9,996 nucleotides of DNA from Lachnospiraceae bacterium (GTDB lineage: Bacteria; Bacillota; Clostridia; Lachnospirales; Lachnospiraceae). The stretch lies in contig JAITWD010000175.1 of the NCBI GenBank assembly GCA_031285465.1, forward strand, positions 1 through 9,996, in the 5' to 3' direction. Positions 6,834 to 9,996 of this stretch are shown one piece after another. Position 1 is the first letter of the stretch, and every line of letters begins with the position of its first letter. The notes under the pieces were generated by a model. That model saw only the letters and a list, made by a program, of their open reading frames with translations, searched no databases and was not told the DNA's origin. Made by a program: the position numbers and the translations under genes.

Positions 6834-6873
6834 CGTGATGCCAATTTGATATCTTAAGTTGGCATCACGTTTT
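6834..6873 (+). terminator. Rho-independent terminator between the convergent kinase-like gene and lexA
   Basis: Perfect 11-bp stem CGTGATGCCAA (6834-6844) with TTGGCATCACG (6859-6869), extendable by three weaker pairs inward, followed by TTTT at 6870-6873. It terminates the plus-strand cytidylate-kinase-like transcript. The hairpin begins two bases past the lexA stop codon on the other strand, so it may also help end lexA, although no strong U-tract follows in that direction. Confidence 0.85.
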
Positions 6874-7489
6874 AATTAAAAAGTCGCAGTACCCCGAAAA
6901 CCTTTCCCAATACCTGACAATCAGGAACAATGATCGGTTCCATCTCATCATTTTCCGGTTGTAACCGGATATGCCCATTCTCACGATAAAAGGTCTTAAC
7001 CTTCGCCGAATCATCAATCAGCGCCACCGCCATATCACCATTATTAACCGAATTACACGCATTGACAAAAACACGATCGCCATTAAAGATGCCGGCGTTG
7101 ATCATCGAATCGCCACGAACCTTTAGTATAAAGGACTCACCCGAAGGAACGACTTCGGCTGGGATCGGAAAATAACTCTCGATGTGTTCCTCCGCGAAGA
7201 TGGGCTGCCCGGCAGCAACATAACCAAGTACCGGGATACTAACCATATCGGTACGGATCATCTGAAAATTATCATCACAAATTTCGATGGCGCGAGGTTT
7301 GGTGGGATCGCGTCGTATATATCCGTTCTTTTCCAAGGTTTCCAAATGAGAGTGCACCGAAGAGGTTGACTTCAAATTAACCGCCTCACAGATATCACGC
7401 ACCGACGGTGGAAAACCTCGGTGTAAAATCTGTTCTTTTATATATTCTAAAATTTCTTGTTGTTTGCTTGAGATTTTCCCATAACCCAT
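6872..7489 (-). CDS. lexA: LexA repressor, SOS response master regulator
   Basis: Transcriptional repressor and self-cleaving serine peptidase (S24 family) of 205 residues, the usual length. The N-terminal winged helix-turn-helix spans about residues 8-65 (QQEILEYI, then GFPPSVRDICEAVNLKSTSSVHSHLETLEKNGYI), which binds SOS operators. The autocleavage site is Ala93-Gly94 in VAAGQP. The catalytic dyad is Ser128 (GDSM) and Lys165 (AKVKTF). All functional residues are present, so the protein should undergo RecA-stimulated cleavage. AAGGAG lies 5 nt before the ATG on the minus strand, confirming the start. It is divergent from a yneA-like gene, as in Bacillus subtilis. A plausible promoter and a weak LexA box lie upstream (7577-7605 and 7616-7629), allowing autoregulation. 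Confidence 0.97.
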   Translation of the reverse strand: MGYGKISSKQQEILEYIKEQILHRGFPPSVRDICEAVNLKSTSSVHSHLETLEKNGYIRRDPTKPRAIEICDDNFQMIRTDMVSIPVLGYVAAGQPIFAEEHIESYFPIPAEVVPSGESFILKVRGDSMINAGIFNGDRVFVNACNSVNNGDMAVALIDDSAKVKTFYRENGHIRLQPENDEMEPIIVPDCQVLGKVFGVLRLFN

Positions 7490-7576
7490 GAAGACTCCTT
7501 GTGACCGACCGAATGAATGATCGATAGCTCATATGATTTGTAAGCTGTGTTTATATATTTTTAACACGTTTTTTCT

Positions 7577-7605
7577 ATGATAGCATACATGATTTCAAAA
7601 AGCAA
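7577..7605 (-). promoter_or_regulatory. Candidate lexA promoter
   Basis: Read on the minus strand, TTGCTT (7605-7600) and TATCAT (7582-7577) are separated by 17 bp, with TGC before the -10 (extended -10). Transcription would begin near 7570 and give a leader of about 80 nt to the lexA ATG. Confidence 0.5.
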
Positions 7606-7615
7606 ACATATATTC

Positions 7616-7629
7616 CAAATATTTGTTCG
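7616..7629. promoter_or_regulatory. Weak LexA-box-like site near the lexA promoter
   Basis: CAAATATTTGTTCG matches the Gram-positive SOS operator CGAACNNNNGTTCG at 8 of 10 fixed positions, with a perfect right half. It lies about 11 bp upstream of the lexA -35, a possible autoregulatory operator. Confidence 0.4.
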
Positions 7630-7657
7630 ATTTTTTTCGAAAAAGTGTAAAAAGCTA

Positions 7658-7687
7658 TTGACAAGTAGAATGTATGTTCGGTATAAT
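7658..7687 (+). promoter_or_regulatory. Strong SOS promoter of the yneA-like gene
   Basis: Perfect consensus -35 TTGACA (7658-7663) and -10 TATAAT (7682-7687) with an 18-bp spacer. A LexA box occupies the spacer, and a second covers the predicted start site near 7694. Such a strong promoter under tight repression is typical of SOS genes. Confidence 0.85.
7667..7680. promoter_or_regulatory. LexA box A, inside the -35/-10 spacer
   Basis: AGAATGTATGTTCG matches CGAACNNNNGTTCG at 8 of 10 fixed positions, and its central GTAT fits the RNRY preference. Bound LexA would block RNA polymerase at both promoter elements. Confidence 0.75.
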
Positions 7688-7693
7688 CCCCTT

Positions 7694-7707
7694 AGAACAC
7701 ACGTTCG
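7694..7707. promoter_or_regulatory. LexA box B, at the transcription start
   Basis: AGAACACACGTTCG matches CGAACNNNNGTTCG at 9 of 10 fixed positions with a fitting ACAC centre. Its centre is 27 bp from that of box A, just downstream of the -10. Confidence 0.85.
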
Positions 7708-7749
7708 CCCTGCTGAATTATTGGGTAAACGATTCCTTTCACCGATTAT

Positions 7750-7756
7750 GGAGGAG
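7750..7756 (+). promoter_or_regulatory. Ribosome binding site that decides the yneA-like start
   Basis: GGAGGAG is 6 nt before the ATG at 7763. The in-frame ATG at 7748 overlaps this site, and more upstream in-frame codons lie inside or before the promoter, so 7763 is the start. Confidence 0.8.
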
Positions 7757-7762
7757 AAAATC

Positions 7763-8131
7763 ATGGAGCACACTATTTTATTTCAACGCGAGTTGAGAAG
7801 GATGAGGAATAAGAAGAGAAGAGTGGCTAGGCTAAAGCGTAAGATTATGATCAGCACCATGATCCTGATCCTGGTCGCAGCTTTTTCCGTTACACTGGGA
7901 AGTATCTTTGTTCAAGCGAAAGCAACCGACCAGCTTCCATCACATAAGTATTTTACCAGTATTGAGGTGGGCGCCGGTGATACGCTATGGTCCATTGCTA
8001 ACGATAATATTTCGCTCACACATTACGCTAGTATAGGCGACTATATTGATGAGGTTTTACAGATCAATAACCTTTCCGGCGATGAAATAAATGCGGGGCA
8101 ACATTTGATCATTCCGTATTATTCTTCATAA
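7763..8131 (+). CDS. yneA: YneA-like SOS cell division inhibitor, LysM-domain membrane protein
   Basis: Small membrane protein of 122 residues. A strongly basic N-terminus (RRMRNKKRRVARLKRK, residues 12-27) precedes one hydrophobic segment (about 28-50), predicting a cytoplasmic N-terminus and an extracytoplasmic remainder. A single LysM domain follows at about 66-118, with the typical GDTLWSIA and a C-terminal GQHLIIPY, expected to contact peptidoglycan. This is the architecture of Bacillus YneA, which delays septation during SOS. The assignment is strengthened by divergence from lexA and by two LexA operators in the promoter. Overall residue identity to YneA cannot be judged, so functional equivalence is inferred from architecture, position and regulation. 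A modest hairpin follows the gene. Confidence 0.82.
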   Translation: MEHTILFQRELRRMRNKKRRVARLKRKIMISTMILILVAAFSVTLGSIFVQAKATDQLPSHKYFTSIEVGAGDTLWSIANDNISLTHYASIGDYIDEVLQINNLSGDEINAGQHLIIPYYSS

Positions 8132-8159
8132 TGTTACAGTTTTATTTTTAAGGATTGAC

Positions 8160-8186
8160 GCCACTTTATCCATCTTAGTGGCTTTT
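8160..8186 (+). terminator. Probable terminator of the yneA-like gene
   Basis: GCCACT (8160-8165) pairs with AGTGGC (8177-8182) around an 11-nt loop and is followed by TTTT and then GGGTTT. The stem is short and the U-tract interrupted, so termination may be partial. Confidence 0.5.
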
Positions 8187-8194
8187 GGGTTTGG

Positions 8195-8218
8195 GGAAAC
8201 GCTTTAATCAATGTTTCC
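8195..8218 (-). other. Hairpin directly after the Xer recombinase stop codon
   Basis: GGAAAC (8195-8200) and GTTTCC (8213-8218) form a 6-bp stem with a 12-nt loop that abuts the minus-strand stop codon at 8219. No U-tract follows on the minus strand, so a terminator role is doubtful; it could stabilise the mRNA 3' end. Confidence 0.35.
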
Positions 8219-9307
8219 TTAGATGTTATGGTCGTAGGGTTTTTCACGCAGAGTAACCGCCTTTGCTGCTTTACGGCGACGCTCATCCTCAATAGCAGCG
8301 TAGTGTTTTCGGGTTGTATTGACGTCTTTATGTCCCAACACATCGGCCACCAGATAGATATCACCGGTTTCACGATATAGAGAGGTGCCATATGTACTTC
8401 GTAGTTTATGGGGGGTAATATTCTTTAAAACCGTAACTGTACGGGCATATTTTTTGACTAGATTTTCCACCGATCGTACAGCAAGACGTCGATTCTGTAA
8501 GGACAGAAAAAGCGCCTGCTCATGCCCTGATAAGGGAATAACCCGATGCCTTTTCTCTAAATAATCATCCAAAGCTTCGGCTACCTCGTCTCCAAAGTAG
8601 ATGACCGTTTCAAATCCCCCTTTACGCTTAATCTTAATTCCATTATTCTTGAAATCAACATCCTGGAGGTTAAGCCCCACACACTCAGAAACACGTATAC
8701 CGGTCCCCAGTAAGAGGGTAAGAAGGGCAATATCCCGTACCTTGGTTTTATTATGATATTTTAGCTGGTTGGCCGTTAGATTGGTTCCATCTTCAACCTG
8801 ATCGAGCAATATCGCCACTTCATCCACATCCAAACGTACAATTTCTTTTTCATGTAATTTAGGTAATGGAACCAGTGCCGCCGGATTGGTCGCAATTAAT
8901 TCCGTACGGAAAAAATAATTATAAAAGCTACGTAGCGCTGCTAATTTTCGAGACTTACCTCGCTCATCATTTGTGATTTCCCGGCCATCCTTTTGATAGA
9001 GACTGATATAATCCAGATATTCTTCAATATCTTCACGTTTTATCTGGTCCAGTATCTCCAGTGGCAATAGGGCGAGGTTAGGCTCAGTACAATCAGGTTG
9101 CATACATGATTTATGATGTCGCCCAATGTATTCAAAAAAAACCCTGATATCGTATGCATATGCCAAGCGTGTCCTCGAAGAGGTGTATTCCTGGATGCCA
9201 CGGAAATACTGACGACAGAAGGAGGGGAGAGTATCAAGGATTTCCCGCATCTTTAAAGTATTAAGTTTATTCTGTTCGTCGTGGTAGTTTTTATTTTTTT
9301 CCACCAT
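8219..9307 (-). CDS. Tyrosine recombinase, Xer family (XerS/XerC-like)
   Basis: Site-specific DNA recombinase of 362 residues. The N-terminal SAM-like core-binding domain spans about residues 23-145 and the catalytic domain about 155-345. All active-site residues are present: R205 (GTGIRVSE), K229 (KRKGG), H300 and R303 (TPHKLR), H326 (LGHKD) and nucleophile Y336 (HYA). It is longer than XerC/XerD (about 300 residues), with an N-terminal lead-in and an insertion near 65-90, resembling the single-recombinase XerS type, which resolves chromosome dimers at dif with FtsK. The motif after HKLR is STYGT instead of the usual HTFAT. I chose ATG 9307, preceded by GAGGG with a 7-nt gap; an upstream in-frame TTG at 9331 is the alternative. 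It lies 32 bp after the TtcA-family stop, so the two are probably cotranscribed. No phage genes are nearby, favouring a housekeeping role over an integrase. Confidence 0.88.
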   Translation of the reverse strand: MVEKNKNYHDEQNKLNTLKMREILDTLPSFCRQYFRGIQEYTSSRTRLAYAYDIRVFFEYIGRHHKSCMQPDCTEPNLALLPLEILDQIKREDIEEYLDYISLYQKDGREITNDERGKSRKLAALRSFYNYFFRTELIATNPAALVPLPKLHEKEIVRLDVDEVAILLDQVEDGTNLTANQLKYHNKTKVRDIALLTLLLGTGIRVSECVGLNLQDVDFKNNGIKIKRKGGFETVIYFGDEVAEALDDYLEKRHRVIPLSGHEQALFLSLQNRRLAVRSVENLVKKYARTVTVLKNITPHKLRSTYGTSLYRETGDIYLVADVLGHKDVNTTRKHYAAIEDERRRKAAKAVTLREKPYDHNI

Positions 9308-9339
9308 AGTTTTACCCTCATCGGTTTGCAATAGTCGGT

Positions 9340-9996
9340 TTATTTTATCCAGCCATTCATGTTGCTACGGACAATAGCGGTAAACATTCGTTCCTTTGCG
9401 CCGGGACTTTCTATATTTAATGTCTTGAGAAGCTGTTTGACATATTCGCGTTTGGTATAACCATCTACAGGACACGGACTTTTCACTACCGGGAGCTGGA
9501 GTAGCCGGACAAAACCGATCACATCCGCTTCATTCATATACATAAGGGGGCGGATAACGGTCAATTCGGTTCGATCAAGATAGGTGACCGGCGCAAATGT
9601 GTGAAATCGGCCCTCATATATAAGGGAAAGAAGCATAGTTTCAACGACATCATCTTTGTGGTGAGCATATGCTATTTTATTACAACCGGCCAACTTGATA
9701 GCATCATTTAGTGCCCCTTTGCGCATTTTAGCGCACAGCGAACAGGGGTTACTTTCCTGGCGATCTTTAAAGATTACGGAGGCAATATCGGTCTTAACGA
9801 TAGTATATGGAATCTTCAATTGTTCACATAGCAACTTGATCTTATCCAGATTTAGGTTATCGAACCCAAGATCAACGGTAACCGCATGTAACTCGAATTT
9901 GTGCGGATAAAAGCGTTGCAGACCATGGAGGGCATGCAACAGGGTAAGACTATCCTTTCCGCCAGAAATGCCTACCGCTATTTTATCATTCTCCGC
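9340..9996 (-). CDS. ttcA: tRNA 2-thiocytidine biosynthesis TtcA family protein, 5' truncated by window edge
   Basis: The frame is open to the right edge, so the start is outside the window; 218 C-terminal residues are visible. The PP-loop SGGKDS (visible residues 11-16) is the ATP-pyrophosphatase signature used to adenylate a tRNA base. CSLC (85-88, followed by AKMRKG) and a later Cys175 (SPCPVDG) match the three cysteines that bind the [4Fe-4S] cluster in TtcA. HHKDD and IRPLMYMNEADV are further family elements. In TtcA the enzyme thiolates cytidine 32 of tRNA in the cytoplasm. TtcA-like proteins in Firmicutes are diverse, and a different target base is possible. A TTG at 9939 would give a shorter frame but would cut off the PP-loop, so it is not the start. 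The gene precedes the Xer recombinase on the same strand. Confidence 0.88.
   Translation of the reverse strand, partial: AENDKIAVGISGGKDSLTLLHALHGLQRFYPHKFELHAVTVDLGFDNLNLDKIKLLCEQLKIPYTIVKTDIASVIFKDRQESNPCSLCAKMRKGALNDAIKLAGCNKIAYAHHKDDVVETMLLSLIYEGRFHTFAPVTYLDRTELTVIRPLMYMNEADVIGFVRLLQLPVVKSPCPVDGYTKREYVKQLLKTLNIESPGAKERMFTAIVRSNMNGWIK

Noticed and set aside
6781..6873. Possible small RNA: TATAAT at 6813-6818 just upstream of a strong terminator
   Set aside because: The only -35-like element (TTGATA, 6781-6786) is 26 bp away, too far, and the predicted RNA would be little more than the terminator hairpin.
7577..7762. Upstream extension of the LysM protein frame
   Set aside because: It runs through the SOS promoter and both LexA boxes; the Shine-Dalgarno places the start at 7763.
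8132..8218. Looked for a dif or attachment site beside the Xer recombinase
   Set aside because: The only inverted repeats are terminator-like or lack the two 11-bp arms with a short centre expected of dif; no phage genes are nearby.

Overview
The window looks like ordinary chromosomal DNA of a low-to-moderate GC Firmicute, most likely of class Clostridia. This is an inference from purine-rich Shine-Dalgarno sites, a Bacillus/Clostridium-type LexA with GAAC-NNNN-GTTC operators, a divergent lexA/LysM cell-division-inhibitor pair, and a single large Xer recombinase of the XerS type. The genus cannot be read from the sequence.

Layout, left to right. (1) Positions 1-515 hold the 3' part of a DJ-1/PfpI-family gene. 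It is followed by a perfect-length 19-bp tandem duplication (516-553) that abuts the Shine-Dalgarno of the next gene. (2) 578-2185 encodes a long, cytoplasmic AGE-family (N-acylglucosamine 2-epimerase-like) sugar epimerase/isomerase. (3) 2186-2374 is a regulatory leader with a sigma-A-type extended -10 promoter, a possible CodY-like site and a long imperfect hairpin. (4) 2375-5969 is a tight livHMGF operon: two permeases and two ATPases of a branched-chain-amino-acid-type (HAAT) ABC importer. No substrate-binding protein is present in the window. (5) 5970-6108 holds a second array of short AT-rich tandem repeats, and 6109-6747 encodes a cytidylate-kinase-like protein closed by a strong terminator. 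(6) 6872-8131 is an SOS module: lexA on the minus strand and, divergently, a YneA-like LysM membrane protein whose promoter carries two LexA boxes. (7) 8219-9996 is a minus-strand pair, a TtcA-family tRNA thiolase (5' end outside the window) followed by a XerS/XerC-like tyrosine recombinase.

How the parts work together. The liv genes form one transport machine. LexA, the YneA-like protein and the Xer recombinase form a plausible DNA-damage and chromosome-segregation neighbourhood: LexA represses the division inhibitor until damage, while the Xer protein would resolve chromosome dimers. Only the yneA-like gene shows convincing LexA operators; co-regulation of the recombinase is not supported here.

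I found no CRISPR array, prophage, insertion sequence, toxin-antitoxin pair or defence system. The most interesting signals are regulatory: the two stop-codon-rich tandem arrays directly upstream of Shine-Dalgarno sites, the hairpin between the liv promoter and livH, and the two-operator SOS promoter. Among proteins, the AGE-family enzyme shows a Lys where many family members have a conserved acidic residue.
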